From: UBA10649 sp963755335
GTDB taxonomy: Bacteria; Actinomycetota; Actinomycetes; S36-B12
Length of the DNA: 64,000 nucleotides
NCBI GenBank assembly: GCA_963755335.1
Contig: CAVWJW010000002.1
Coordinates: forward strand, 62,001 to 126,000
Direction: 5' to 3'
Shown: one piece after another, positions 18,604 to 27,695 of the stretch
How the letters are laid out: every line of letters begins with the position of its first letter
How positions within the stretch are numbered: the stretch's first letter is position 1
The notes under the pieces: generated by a model
Told to the model about the DNA's origin: nothing
Database searches by the model: none
Seen by the model: the letters and a program-made list of their open reading frames with translations, nothing else
Program-made: the position numbers and the translations under genes

Positions 18604-19452
18604 ATGGATCGTCTGGGTGTCGTCGGCTGCGGCGTCATGGGCTCTGGGATCGCCGAGGTGGGAGCCAAGGGGGGCTGCGACGTCATCGTCGTCGACTCGT
18701 ACCCCGGGGCGCTGGAGAAGGCCCAGGTGAAGATGGCCGCGTCGCTCGCCAAGGCGGAGGCCGCGGGCAAGCTGGCCGAGCCGGCCGATGCGATCCTGGC
18801 CAGGATCACCTTCACCGAGGACCTCGGCGCCCTCGCCGATCGCCAGATCGTCATCGAGGCCATCCGCGAGACGATCGACGACAAGGTCGACCTGATCCAC
18901 CAGCTCGACAAGGTGCTGTCAGACGAGTGCATCGTCGCCACCAACACCTCCTCGATCCCCGTCGCGCAGATCGCGGCCGCGAGCAGCACCCCCGGGCGCG
19001 TACTGGGCCTCCACTTCTTCAACCCCGTCCCCGTCATGCCCCTGGTCGAGGTGGTCCCCTGCCTCGTGACCGACGCCAGCGTCGCCGACGCTGCCCACGA
19101 GTTCTGCGCAGACGTCCTGCGCAAGAAGGTCATCCGGGCCGAGGACCGCTCCGGCTTCCTCGTCAACGCCATCCTCGTGCCGTACCTGCTGTCGGCAATC
19201 CGCTCACTGCAGAACGGCGTGGCCAGCCGCGACGACATCGACGAGGGCATGGTCGCCGGCTGCGGAATGCCGATGGGCCCACTGCGCCTGTGCGACATGA
19301 TCGGGCTCGACACCATGCTCCTGGTGTCGCAGAGCCTGTATGCCGAGCATCTCGAAGCGTCCTTCGCGCCGCCGGCCTTGCTGAAGCGGCACGTCGAGGC
19401 GGGCCTCCTCGGCCGCAAGTCCGGCCGCGGCTTCTACGACTACGCCTCCTAG
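18604..19452 (+). CDS. 3-hydroxybutyryl-CoA dehydrogenase
   Basis: The 282-residue protein oxidises (S)-3-hydroxyacyl-CoA to 3-ketoacyl-CoA with NAD. It shows the Rossmann motif VGCGVMGSGIAE, the NTSSIPVAQIA strand, catalytic His in LGLHFFNPVPVMPLVEVV, and the C-terminal helical domain with GFLVNAILVPYL and GRGFYDY. Length and order match the single-domain HbdA/FadB2 type. Following icmF and the MarR gene, it fits a route in which isobutyryl-CoA is converted to butyryl-CoA and then beta-oxidised, which is inference. Its TAG stop shares CTAG with the convergent SMP-30 gene. Confidence 0.9.
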   Translation: MDRLGVVGCGVMGSGIAEVGAKGGCDVIVVDSYPGALEKAQVKMAASLAKAEAAGKLAEPADAILARITFTEDLGALADRQIVIEAIRETIDDKVDLIHQLDKVLSDECIVATNTSSIPVAQIAAASSTPGRVLGLHFFNPVPVMPLVEVVPCLVTDASVADAAHEFCADVLRKKVIRAEDRSGFLVNAILVPYLLSAIRSLQNGVASRDDIDEGMVAGCGMPMGPLRLCDMIGLDTMLLVSQSLYAEHLEASFAPPALLKRHVEAGLLGRKSGRGFYDYAS

Positions 19453-20309
19453 GCGTTTCGACCGAAGTAGCGCGGCGCCTGACCACGGGTGTCCGTGGCA
19501 ACGGCGAAGACGGCTCCAGCATCCCGCTGCTCCGGCGTGGCCCCTCGGGTCGACGTCGTGACGTAAAGCGTGGACAGGTCCGGGCCGCCGAACGCGCACG
19601 ACGTCACGTTCGCGACCGGAAGGTCGATGCGGGCCACCTCGCGTCCGGCCTCGTCGAAGGCCCGCACGGTAGGAGTGCCCCACATCGCGATCCACAGCCG
19701 CCCCACGGCGTCCACGGCCATGCCGTCGGGCGTGCCGGGCCCGTCGATGGCGAACGCCGGGCGACGATTCGTGGCGCGGCCCGTGGCCGCGTCGAAGTCG
19801 TAGCGATCCACGCGGCCAAGCGGCATGTCGACATGGAACATCACGTCACCGGCCGGGCTCCAGCCCATCCCGTTCGTCAGGGTGATCCCTGTCGAGACCA
19901 CCGACAGGGCCCCGTCCGCACCGACGCGCACCAGCCGACCCGCCTCGAGCCGGGCCGTGCGGTCCGTGGCGAAGAGCCCCGCGAACAGCCAGCCGCCCGG
20001 GGACACCTGGCTGTCGTTGAACTGCAGGTGCGACTCCTCGCTCGCGACCTCACGCACGCCTGTTGAGGATCGATGGACGATCCGGCTGCCCACGGCATGG
20101 ACGATGCCGTCGTCCGCCAGCGCCACGAACCCGCAGACCCCGTCCACGCGAACTGACTCGTCGGCACCGGTCGTGGGATCGGTCGCGTGCAGCACGCCGG
20201 CGAACAGGTCGACCCAGCGAAGCCGAGCGATCCGGGGATCCCACACCGGGCTCTCCCCCAGCTCGGCGGACGTGCCAGGTACCGGCTCGGGGCGGCCAAC
20301 CGTGGCCAT
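19449..20309 (-). CDS. SMP-30/gluconolactonase-family protein
   Basis: The 286-residue protein is a six-bladed propeller lactonase-like protein. Candidate metal ligands are visible at LGESPVWD (Glu), FNDSQV (Asn-Asp), TNGMGWSPAGD (Asn) and TPDGMAVDA (Asp), spaced as in SMP-30. Such enzymes hydrolyse sugar lactones or other lactones. The ATG at 20309 is 26 bp after the upstream SDR stop, so the two are probably co-transcribed; together they could oxidise a cyclic alcohol or sugar and open the lactone, though this is inference. Confidence 0.82.
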   Translation of the reverse strand: MATVGRPEPVPGTSAELGESPVWDPRIARLRWVDLFAGVLHATDPTTGADESVRVDGVCGFVALADDGIVHAVGSRIVHRSSTGVREVASEESHLQFNDSQVSPGGWLFAGLFATDRTARLEAGRLVRVGADGALSVVSTGITLTNGMGWSPAGDVMFHVDMPLGRVDRYDFDAATGRATNRRPAFAIDGPGTPDGMAVDAVGRLWIAMWGTPTVRAFDEAGREVARIDLPVANVTSCAFGGPDLSTLYVTTSTRGATPEQRDAGAVFAVATDTRGQAPRYFGRNA

Positions 20310-20335
20310 CGCTGCGCCTGTCCCCTCTCGTGTGG

Positions 20336-21118
20336 TCAGCGGGACAGGTAGCCGCCGTCGACCGCGAGCGCGTGGCCGATCGTGAAGCCGGCCGCACCGG
20401 AGCACAGCCACAGGGCCGCCGCGGCGATCTCGTCGACGGTACCGAATCGACCGATGAGGGACAGCCGGTTCGCGACCTCCTGCGGATCGCGCCCCCGCTT
20501 GGCGATCGCTCCCCGAAGCATCGGGGTGTCGATCGACCCTGGGCAGATCGCGTTGATCCGGATGCCGCGGGGGGCGTAGTCCACTGCGGCCGACTTGGTC
20601 AGCCCGAGGACGCCGAACTTGCTTGCCGTGTAGGCCGACTGATGCGGCTGCGGACGGTACGAGTTGGTCGAGGCGATATTGACGATCGCGCCGCCCTCCC
20701 CGGCCAGCATCGCGTTGATCTCATGCTTCATGCAGAGGAAGACCGACTTGAGGTTCACGTTGAGCATGCGATCCCAGTCGTCCTCGGCGAGGTCGGCGAG
20801 GAAGTCGACCTCGAACTCGATAGCGGCCGCATTGACCGCGTAGTCGAGACCGCCGTAGGCGTTCACGGCGGTCTCGACCATCGAGGTCACGTCGTCGTTG
20901 CGCGACACGTCGGCGTGCACGAACTGCGCCTCGCCACCCGCGTCGCGCACCAACGAGACGGTCTCCTCGCCGCCTTCATCGGCAACGTCGCTCACGACCA
21001 CCCGGCAGCCGGCCGCGGCGAAGGCGAGAGCGATGGCCCGGCCCATGCCGCCCGAGCCGCCCGTGACGATCGCCGAGCGCCCCTCGAACCAAGGGTCAAG
21101 GTTGCCGAGCTGCGACAT
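20336..21118 (-). CDS. SDR-family oxidoreductase
   Basis: The 260-residue SDR has VTGGSGGMG, NAAAIE at the NNAG position, the NIASTNSY strand with the catalytic Ser, YTASK and a C-terminal AVDGGYLSR. The ATG at 21118 has GGAAGG about 8 bases upstream. It lies 43 bp downstream of another SDR on the same strand. The substrate is unknown. Confidence 0.86.
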   Translation of the reverse strand: MSQLGNLDPWFEGRSAIVTGGSGGMGRAIALAFAAAGCRVVVSDVADEGGEETVSLVRDAGGEAQFVHADVSRNDDVTSMVETAVNAYGGLDYAVNAAAIEFEVDFLADLAEDDWDRMLNVNLKSVFLCMKHEINAMLAGEGGAIVNIASTNSYRPQPHQSAYTASKFGVLGLTKSAAVDYAPRGIRINAICPGSIDTPMLRGAIAKRGRDPQEVANRLSLIGRFGTVDEIAAAALWLCSGAAGFTIGHALAVDGGYLSR

Positions 21119-21161
21119 GGGGTTGCGCCTTCCGAACGGGTGGCTGGTGAGGTGACTCGAC

Positions 21162-21941
21162 TTAGTACGGAGACGCGCCGCCGTCGACGTTGTACGCGCT
21201 CCCGGTGAAGCCGCCGCCCTCGTGCGAGGCGAGCAGCGTCGCGAGGGCGCCGACCTCCTCGACCAGGTTGGCACGCTTGATCGCCGTGGGGGCGTACATG
21301 ATCGCCGCGAGATCGTCGAGGCTGCTCAGGCCCATGGCCTCGACCGTCTTCGGACCGCTCTCGTAGAACAGGTCGGTCTCGACGAACCCTGGGCAGATCG
21401 CGTTCACGGTGATGCCCTGCGTGCCGACCTCGTGCGCGGCGCCCTTGGCCAGGCCGATGATCGCGTGCTTGTTCGTGATGTACCCGATGACACCGGGCGT
21501 CGAGATCTTGCCGTACATCGACGACATGAGCAGGATCCGGCCGTACTGCTGCGGCAGCATGTACTTGAGGGCGCGGCGCGTGCCCCAGAAGCAGTGGTTG
21601 ATGTTGAAGTCGAGTTCGTACTGCCACTCCTCGTCGGTGAAGTCGGCGAGCATGCTGGTCTGGTTCACGCCACCGGCGTTGAACACGGTGATGTCGACAC
21701 GGCCGAAGTGCTCGACGGTGCCGTCCACGAGCGCCTCGACATCTGCCTGCTTCGTGGCGTCGCAGGCGATGAAGTGGACGTTGTTGCCGCCCATCTCGGA
21801 TACCGCAGCCTGGCCCTTCTCGGCGCTGCGGCCGCTGACGACCACCTTCGCGCCCTCGGCGAGGAAGGCCTCGGCGATGCCGCGACCGATGCTGCGGGTG
21901 CCGGCGGTGACGACGGCAACCCGCCCGTCAAGCTTGCCCAT
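21162..21941 (-). CDS. SDR-family oxidoreductase
   Basis: The 259-residue protein is an SDR with an atypical coenzyme motif VTAGTRSIG (TA in place of the usual TG), FNAGGVN, the LMSSMYG strand with the catalytic Ser, and YITNK supplying Tyr and Lys. AAGGAG stands 6 bases before the ATG at 21941. It is the first of three minus-strand genes (SDR, SDR, SMP-30), all likely in the same transcript. The altered glycine motif is also tolerated elsewhere in SDRs, so the enzyme is probably active. Confidence 0.84.
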   Translation of the reverse strand: MGKLDGRVAVVTAGTRSIGRGIAEAFLAEGAKVVVSGRSAEKGQAAVSEMGGNNVHFIACDATKQADVEALVDGTVEHFGRVDITVFNAGGVNQTSMLADFTDEEWQYELDFNINHCFWGTRRALKYMLPQQYGRILLMSSMYGKISTPGVIGYITNKHAIIGLAKGAAHEVGTQGITVNAICPGFVETDLFYESGPKTVEAMGLSSLDDLAAIMYAPTAIKRANLVEEVGALATLLASHEGGGFTGSAYNVDGGASPY

Positions 21942-22050
21942 GTAGTGCTCCTTATTCGTGGGGAGGCCCGGGCCCAGGGCACCGGAGATCAAGTAACGGC
22001 ACGCTAGCCCGCGACCCAGAGAATGTCTGGATATTCACGCAACCGAGATC
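21942..22050. promoter_or_regulatory. Intergenic region upstream of SDR operon
   Basis: This 109-bp region contains AAGTAAC at 21991-21997, the right half of the motif seen at 28769, in the same orientation; the matching left half is not present. It probably contains the promoter of the SDR-SDR-SMP-30 operon. Confidence 0.35.
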
Positions 22051-22812
22051 TCAGCTGCCGGAGAAGACCGCCGCCCGCTTCTGCTGGAAGGCCGCCATGC
22101 CCTCCTGGAAGTCGGCGGAGGCCAGCAGCGCTCCCTGACCGTCCCGCTCGTGGTCGAGCGTCGCCTCGAGGAGGGGCAGCGTCACGGCATTGATGACCTT
22201 CTTGGTGGCCGCGAGGGCCATGGGGGCGCCGGCCGCGAGCCGCCCGACCAGAGCCGCCACGGTGGCGTCGAACTCGTCGTCGGGCGTGACGAAGGCGATC
22301 AGGCCCCAGTCCGCCGCGGTGCGGGCATCGACCTTCTCGGCCAGCAGGGCCATCCGCGCCGCCCGCGCGCGCCCGACCGATGCCGGCACGAGCAGCGAGG
22401 CACCGCCATCGGGCATCAGGCCGATCTTGGTGAACGCCAGCATGAATGCAGCCGACTCCTTCGCCACCGCGAGGTCCGCGGCCAGGGCGAACGAGCAGCC
22501 GACGCCGGCGGCGATCCCGTTGACCGCCGCGAGCACGACCACCGGGCTCGAGGTCACAGCGCGGACGAACCTATTGGCCGCCTCGAGGGTGTCGAGGCCG
22601 GGCGGCGATCCGTCCGGCCCCACGTCCGCACCCGAGCTGAAGGCCCGCCCGGTGCCGGTCAGCACGATGACGCGGGCCCCATCGCCGTGGGCGCTCTCGA
22701 CGGCCGCGGCCGCGGCGTGGATGAGCTCGGCCGTCAGCGAGTTGAGTCGATCGGGCCGGTCGAAGGTGACGCGCAGGACGCCCTCCTCCAGGGCGAGGCC
22801 AAGTCCGTCCAT
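22051..22812 (-). CDS. Enoyl-CoA hydratase/isomerase-family protein
   Basis: The 253-residue crotonase-fold protein has the two oxyanion-hole segments AFSSGADVG and AVNGIAAGVGCSFALAADLA and the MPDGGASLLVPASVG segment. It should hydrate enoyl-CoA or isomerise its double bond in a beta-oxidation sequence. The usual second catalytic Glu region reads MPDGG, which is more typical of isomerase or degradative members, so the exact reaction is uncertain. AAGGAG stands 6 bases before the ATG at 22812. It is divergent from the flavoprotein gene at 22870. Confidence 0.82.
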   Translation of the reverse strand: MDGLGLALEEGVLRVTFDRPDRLNSLTAELIHAAAAAVESAHGDGARVIVLTGTGRAFSSGADVGPDGSPPGLDTLEAANRFVRAVTSSPVVVLAAVNGIAAGVGCSFALAADLAVAKESAAFMLAFTKIGLMPDGGASLLVPASVGRARAARMALLAEKVDARTAADWGLIAFVTPDDEFDATVAALVGRLAAGAPMALAATKKVINAVTLPLLEATLDHERDGQGALLASADFQEGMAAFQQKRAAVFSGS

Positions 22813-22869
22813 CGCGTGCTCCTTCCGAATCCGCCAACAGGGGCGCAACTATACCGATAGATTCTTTAC
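22813..22869. promoter_or_regulatory. Divergent promoters of enoyl-CoA hydratase and flavoprotein genes
   Basis: On the minus strand TATAGT (22853-22848) is a good -10 box for the hydratase gene. On the plus strand TAGATT at 22858-22863 is followed by exactly 6 bases and then the ATG of the flavoprotein, and no Shine-Dalgarno is present, which suggests a leaderless transcript. Confidence 0.55.
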
Positions 22870-24495
22870 ATGGAGTCCAGTATCAGCACCGATGTGCTCG
22901 TGCTGGGCAGCGGCGCCGCCGGCCTGACCGCTGCCCTCGCCGCTGCCCTCGCCGGAGCATCCGTCGTCGTGTGCGAGAAGGGCTCCCTTCTCGGCGGCTC
23001 GTCGGCCATCTCGGGCGGCGTGCCGTGGGTGCCCCTGAACCACCATCAGGACGAGGCGGGCATCGAGGACTCGCGGCAGGAGGCCCTGGAGTACCTCGCC
23101 TCGCTGTCACTGGGCCGGATGGACCCCGAGCTCGCTGCTACGTTCGTGGACAACGGACGCGACACGATCCAATGGCTGGAGGACGTGACCGCCCTGCGAT
23201 TCACCCTGCTGCCGCACTACCCCGACTACCACCCGGAGAACCCCGGCGGGAAGCCCGACGGCGGTCGCTCGCTGGATCCTGGGCTCTTCAGCTACCGCGA
23301 ACTCGGCGACTGGTCGGACAAGGTCGCGCGCAGCAGGCGCAGCGCGCACCTGCGGATCACCGACACCACCCTTGGCGGCGGCACCGGCTTCCTCGACGAG
23401 CAGACCCTGCAGCACCGCCTCGACAACGACCTGCGCGGCTGTGGCAACGCCCTCGTGGGGCCCCTCATCAAGGCACTCCTCGACCTCGGCGTCGAGTTCG
23501 TGCTTGATGCCACTGCTGAGGAGTTCGTGATGGACGGTGATCGCGTCGTCGGCGCCCGACTGTCCGTCGACGGCGCCGACCGCACAGTCCTCGCCCGTCG
23601 TGGTGTCGTGCTCGCCACCGGCGGCTTCGAGTGGAACCCCGAGCTGGTGGCCTCGTTCTTGCGCGGCCCGATGACCGCTCCGACGTCGGTGCCCACGAAC
23701 ACCGGCGACGGCCTGCTCATGGCGATGCGCGTCGGCGCCGGCCTGGGCAACATGGGGCAGGCCTGGTGGGTTCCCGCCGTGCAGATCCCCGGAGACGAGG
23801 CCTTCGGCGTCCAGCGATCCAATCTCGTGAACCGAGAGCGCACGCTGCCCGGATCGATCATGGTCAACTCTCGCGGGCGTCGGTTCACCAATGAGGCGGC
23901 CAACTACAACGCCCTCGGCGGCGCCTTCCACCAGATGGATGCCGCCCCGTTCGGCTACGCCAACCTGCCGGCTTGGCTGGTCTTCGACGGTCGCAACGCC
24001 ACGCGGTACGGATCGTTCGGAACCCCCGCCGGGGAGCCGATCGCGGACTGGATTCCCCGTGCCGACACGCCGCGCGCGCTGGCCGGGCTGGTCGGCATCG
24101 ACCCCGATGGCCTCGAGCAGACGCTCACGAGGTGGAACGCCTTCGTGGACGCCGAGCAGGACGAGGACTTCGGACGGGGAGACAGTGCGTATGACCGTTG
24201 GAGCGGTGATGGTGAGTACCGCTTCACGAAGGCGTCGACGCTCGGCCGCATCGATGAGGCGCCCTTCTACGCCGTGCCGATCGCGCCCGGGGCGCTGGGC
24301 ACCAGCGGCGGGCCGCGGATCGACTCCCGTGGCCGGGTCCTCGACACAGCCGGTCAGCCGATCGCGGGGCTGTACGCCGCAGGCAACGTCGCGGCGGCTC
24401 CCACAGCGATGGCCTACGGCGGAGCCGGCGGCACCCTTGGCCCGATTCTCGTCTTTGGCCGGATCGCCGGTCGATCCGCCGCCGAGTCCGCCTGA
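22870..24495 (+). CDS. FAD-dependent dehydrogenase, fumarate reductase / 3-ketosteroid-delta1-dehydrogenase-like
   Basis: The 541-residue flavoprotein starts with the FAD Rossmann motif LVLGSGAAGLTAALAAALAG and GGSSAISGG. Its C-terminal motif AMAYGGAGGTLGPILVFG keeps the Tyr and Gly pattern seen at the active site of delta1-ketosteroid dehydrogenases (YxxxG) and the closing FAD segment. Such enzymes insert a double bond next to a carbonyl or reduce an enone. It is therefore a candidate ring dehydrogenase of the island. A steroid substrate is not proven; the family also includes fumarate reductases and dehydrogenases of cyclic ketones. Confidence 0.82.
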   Translation: MESSISTDVLVLGSGAAGLTAALAAALAGASVVVCEKGSLLGGSSAISGGVPWVPLNHHQDEAGIEDSRQEALEYLASLSLGRMDPELAATFVDNGRDTIQWLEDVTALRFTLLPHYPDYHPENPGGKPDGGRSLDPGLFSYRELGDWSDKVARSRRSAHLRITDTTLGGGTGFLDEQTLQHRLDNDLRGCGNALVGPLIKALLDLGVEFVLDATAEEFVMDGDRVVGARLSVDGADRTVLARRGVVLATGGFEWNPELVASFLRGPMTAPTSVPTNTGDGLLMAMRVGAGLGNMGQAWWVPAVQIPGDEAFGVQRSNLVNRERTLPGSIMVNSRGRRFTNEAANYNALGGAFHQMDAAPFGYANLPAWLVFDGRNATRYGSFGTPAGEPIADWIPRADTPRALAGLVGIDPDGLEQTLTRWNAFVDAEQDEDFGRGDSAYDRWSGDGEYRFTKASTLGRIDEAPFYAVPIAPGALGTSGGPRIDSRGRVLDTAGQPIAGLYAAGNVAAAPTAMAYGGAGGTLGPILVFGRIAGRSAAESA

Positions 24496-24519
24496 CCTCC
24501 CCATGAACAGGAGAGACCG

Positions 24520-24972
24520 ATGACCTTCGATCGCCTGGACGACCGCGCAGCGATCGCCGACCAGATGTTCCGCTACGCGCGGGCGACCGACTGGTTCGAG
24601 ACCGCCAACCATCGCGACGTGTTCGCCGCGGAGTGTGTGTTCGCCTCGCCGCACAGCGGTGACATGCACGGCGTCGAGGCGGTGGTGGAATGGATGAATC
24701 GCGTGCTGCCGCAGTTCGAGGCCACCCAGCACCTGATCAGCAACATCGCGATCACCTTCACGGGGCCAGCGACGGCGACAGCAGTCAGCTACGTGCGGGC
24801 CTGGCATCGGTTCGTCGACGGCGACAAGGCCGACATGATCCTGTGGGGCGAGTACCACGATGCCTGGGCGCTCATCGACGGCACCTGGCGGATCACCGAG
24901 CGCCGGGTCCTGGAGGCGGGCATCGAGCCGCGACGTGACGGCGGTGTGCCCAACCCGCGCAGGGCCCGCTAG
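24520..24972 (+). CDS. SnoaL-like / NTF2-fold protein
   Basis: The 150-residue protein opens with DDRAAIADQMFRYARATDW and continues with a FAAECVF segment, HSGDMHGVEAVVEWMNRVLP and strands rich in Thr and Trp, the SnoaL-like pattern. Members include ring-hydroxylation accessory proteins, dehydratases and isomerases. CAGGAGAG stands upstream of the ATG, and the gap to the upstream flavoprotein is 24 bp, so they are likely one operon. Confidence 0.7.
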   Translation: MTFDRLDDRAAIADQMFRYARATDWFETANHRDVFAAECVFASPHSGDMHGVEAVVEWMNRVLPQFEATQHLISNIAITFTGPATATAVSYVRAWHRFVDGDKADMILWGEYHDAWALIDGTWRITERRVLEAGIEPRRDGGVPNPRRAR

Positions 24973-24984
24973 CCGCTCCGCAGT

Positions 24985-25512
24985 TCAGGTGCCCAGCGGG
25001 CGGTCGTCGCGCGGCCGGTCGGCCTCGCCGGTGCGGAAGTTCGACATGTCGCCGGCCATCGGCGCGTGCTCGATCGTCGTCGTCGCCTCGTGCACGCAGA
25101 TCCGGTGGCTGATCCGCCACTCGGTGTCGCGCCGCTCGTAGCGATCGAGGTAACGGCCCAGCCACACCGACCACGGACCATCGTCGCGAGGCACGAGGTA
25201 CGTGATGTTGTAGATCTCTCCGCGCGCATGGTCGTCGTCGTCGAACTCGATGGCATGCTGCATGGTGCAGTGCATCGTCGACTGCCAGCGGTCGTGCGTC
25301 CCGACCACACGCTCGGCGAACTCCCAGCCGTTGCCGACGAACCGGCCATGATCGTCGGTGGCATCGGGCCAGTACGCGCTCTTCATGAGCTCGGCGTCGA
25401 GTCGGTCCACTCCACGGGCGTAGCGCCCCGCCGCCTCGCGGATCGCCTCGCGAGCGGCCAGCCGCATGGGATCGAACGGCGTCGGGTCAGCCGACGTCGG
25501 GTCAGCCGGCAT
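24985..25512 (-). CDS. SnoaL-like / NTF2-fold protein
   Basis: The 175-residue protein has EAAGRYARGVDRLDAELMKS, a DDHGRFVGNGWEFAERV helix and the late THRICVHEATTT-like strands, again of the SnoaL-like family. Its start overlaps the end of the flavoprotein gene at 25502 by 11 bp, so it is translated from the same minus-strand message. It resembles aromatic-ring hydroxylating or dehydratase accessory proteins, but no catalytic residues can be assigned. Confidence 0.7.
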   Translation of the reverse strand: MPADPTSADPTPFDPMRLAAREAIREAAGRYARGVDRLDAELMKSAYWPDATDDHGRFVGNGWEFAERVVGTHDRWQSTMHCTMQHAIEFDDDDHARGEIYNITYLVPRDDGPWSVWLGRYLDRYERRDTEWRISHRICVHEATTTIEHAPMAGDMSNFRTGEADRPRDDRPLGT

Positions 25513-26910
25513 GGGAGGCCGCCGACTGTCCTGCCACGCGCCCCATGGTCACGCAGTTGCCGTAGGAGTTGCCGCTGCCCACGTAGCGTGGTCCGATCAC
25601 GCCGCCGCAGACCTCGCCCGCGGCGAACAGGCCCGGGATCACCCGTCCGGCCTCGTCGAGCACCTCGGCCTCGCGGTTGATCCGCAGGCCACAGGCGGTG
25701 AAGCAGCACGTCGCCGGGCGCACCTCGACCGCGTAGAACGGTCCGCTGGCGATGGGCTCCAGGAACTTCGCGTCCTTGAGGTAGTCCTGGTCCTCGTGCA
25801 GGTCGACCAGCTCGTTGACCCGGTCGACGGTCGCTGCGAGGTTCGCCGCCGGCACGCCGATGGCGGCCGCCAGCTCGTCGAGCGTGTCCCGCTTGTGGAC
25901 CTTGCCCTCCGCCAGCATCATCTCGATGATGTCGAGGTTCCAGTGCGGACTCTGCTTCTTGGTGGAGCCCGGGATGGACTGCTTGTAGCGGGCCACGCCC
26001 AGCTCGGTGGCGTCGACCAGGGCCTTGTGGTCGAAGATGGCGTAGGCCGAATCGCCCTGCTCCTGGAGGAGTCCGTCCATGATCCCGTAGGGCGCGGTCT
26101 CGTTGCAGAATCGACGACCCTGATGGTTGACGAGGATCAGCCAGCCGGGGATGTACGCCTCGTACATCTTGTCGAAGTCGGTGTGGAGCAGGCGCAGGCC
26201 CCGGTTGTAGCCGGTCACCTGTGCGCTGACATCGCGCGTGAAGTCGAGGGCGTCGCCGCGCGAGCCGTCGGCACCGATGTAGTACGACCACCCGGTGTCG
26301 TAGACCGACGGGAAGTAGCTCCCTGCGCTTCTCGTCGTTGGCCCCGAAACCGCCACTGGCGATCACCACCGATGCTGCGGTGATCTCGTCGTCGCCCACC
26401 GCTATCCCCACGACGGCCCCGTCCGTCACCAGCAGGCGATCCACGCGCTGGCTGCAGGGCGAACTCGACGCCCTGCTCGCGGCAGTGCCGGTACAGGACG
26501 TCGACGACGGCCTGGCCACGGCCGATCGGGCAGTGGACGCGCGGCAGGGTCTCGTCGCCGCCGAACACCAACTGGTCGTAGAACTCCACGCCCAGGTCGC
26601 CGAGCCATTCGACCGCGAGCCCGGCCCGCTGGGTCAGGCGTTCGACGACGGCGGACTCCACCTTCCACTGGTTGAGCGTCATGTAGTCGTGGAACAGGGC
26701 CTCCGGCGAGTCCTCGATGCCCTGTGCCTTCTGGTAGCGGGTCGCCGCCCCCATCATCAGCCCACCGGACAGCCGCGACGAGCCGCCGACGATGTCCTCC
26801 GCCTCCGCGACGAGCACCCGCTCGGCGCCCGCCTGCCGGGCCGCCAGCGCAGCGGACAGTCCGGCGGCGCCCGAGCCGATCACGAGTACGTCGAAGTCGA
26901 AGTCGGTCAT
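25502..26910 (-). CDS. FAD-dependent oxidoreductase, fumarate reductase/KSTD-like (two frameshifts)
   Basis: The product has FDFDVLVIGSGAAGLSAALA and IVGGSSRLSGG at the N-terminus and GLFAAGEVCGGVIGPRYVG then GNSYGNCVTMGRVAG at the C-terminus, a fumarate-reductase flavoprotein layout. It differs from the flavoprotein at 22870 in the C-terminal active-site region, so a different substrate is likely. The reading frame changes near 26451 (restored junction FALQQRVDRLLVTDG) and near 26325 (junction around ANDEKR and SYFPSVYD); single-base removals at both give 468 residues. The ATG at 26910 follows AAGGAGAG. It precedes the SnoaL-like gene in the same operon. Confidence 0.78.
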
Positions 26911-26933
26911 GGTCGCGCTCTCCTTGGCTGGAA

Positions 26934-27695
26934 CTACAGGGAAGGCAGTGCGGGGGGCGGGAAGATGCCGGCGTTCGCGGTGATCCCGCCGTCGCACATG
27001 AGCACCGCTCCCGTGATGAAGCTGGCGGCCGGCGAGGCGAGGAAGCAGATGGCCTCGGCCTGCTCGTCCGGGGTGCCCATGCGCTGGAGCGGGATGTTTC
27101 GGGTCAGCTCGGCGAGGTGCTCGGGCGTGACCTTGCCGCCCTGCAGGATCGACGTCATCGTCGGGCCGGGCGCCATCACGTTGACGCGCACCCCGCGCAC
27201 GCCCCAGTCGAGCGCCGCGGCGCGCGCGAGGTTGATGGCCGCCGCCTTCGATGCGTTGTAGGCGAACCGCTCAGGATCGGCGCGCACGCCCGACGTCGAT
27301 GCAACGACGACGATCGCGCCGCCACCGGTCTCGGCGATGCGGGGTGCGGCATGGCGGATGCCCAGCACGACGCCTCGGGCGTTGACCGCCATGATCCGGT
27401 CGTACGCGTCGACGGCGTCCTCGCCCTCCCAGTTCGTCCGGCGGGCGATTCCGGCGTTGAGGACCAGGACGTCCAGTCCGCCGAAGGTGTCGATGGCGGC
27501 GCGGACCATCTCCTCGTTGTCCGCCTCGACGCTCACGTCGGCGACCACGCCGAGCAGGCCCTCGACGCCGTCGGTCCACGCCAGCGCGTCGGCGCTGACA
27601 TCGGCCACGACGACGGAGTGTCCCCGCGCGTGCAGCATGCGGGCGGTGGCCTGGCCGATCCCGGCTCCAGCTCCTGTCACGATCGCAACCGGCAT
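26934..27695 (-). CDS. SDR-family oxidoreductase
   Basis: The 253-residue SDR has VTGAGAGIG, LNAGIARR at the NNAG position, the VASTSG strand with the catalytic Ser, and YNASK. The ATG at 27695 overlaps the alcohol dehydrogenase stop by one base (TGATG); a GTG one codon upstream is an alternative. It is translationally coupled to that alcohol dehydrogenase and lies 23 bp upstream of the flavoprotein gene. Confidence 0.86.
   Translation of the reverse strand: MPVAIVTGAGAGIGQATARMLHARGHSVVVADVSADALAWTDGVEGLLGVVADVSVEADNEEMVRAAIDTFGGLDVLVLNAGIARRTNWEGEDAVDAYDRIMAVNARGVVLGIRHAAPRIAETGGGAIVVVASTSGVRADPERFAYNASKAAAINLARAAALDWGVRGVRVNVMAPGPTMTSILQGGKVTPEHLAELTRNIPLQRMGTPDEQAEAICFLASPAASFITGAVLMCDGGITANAGIFPPPALPSL

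Noticed and set aside
22870..24495. Firm naming as kstD (3-ketosteroid delta1-dehydrogenase).
   Set aside because: The C-terminal Tyr/Gly motif fits, but neither the complete set of active-site residues nor a surrounding steroid gene set can be confirmed.
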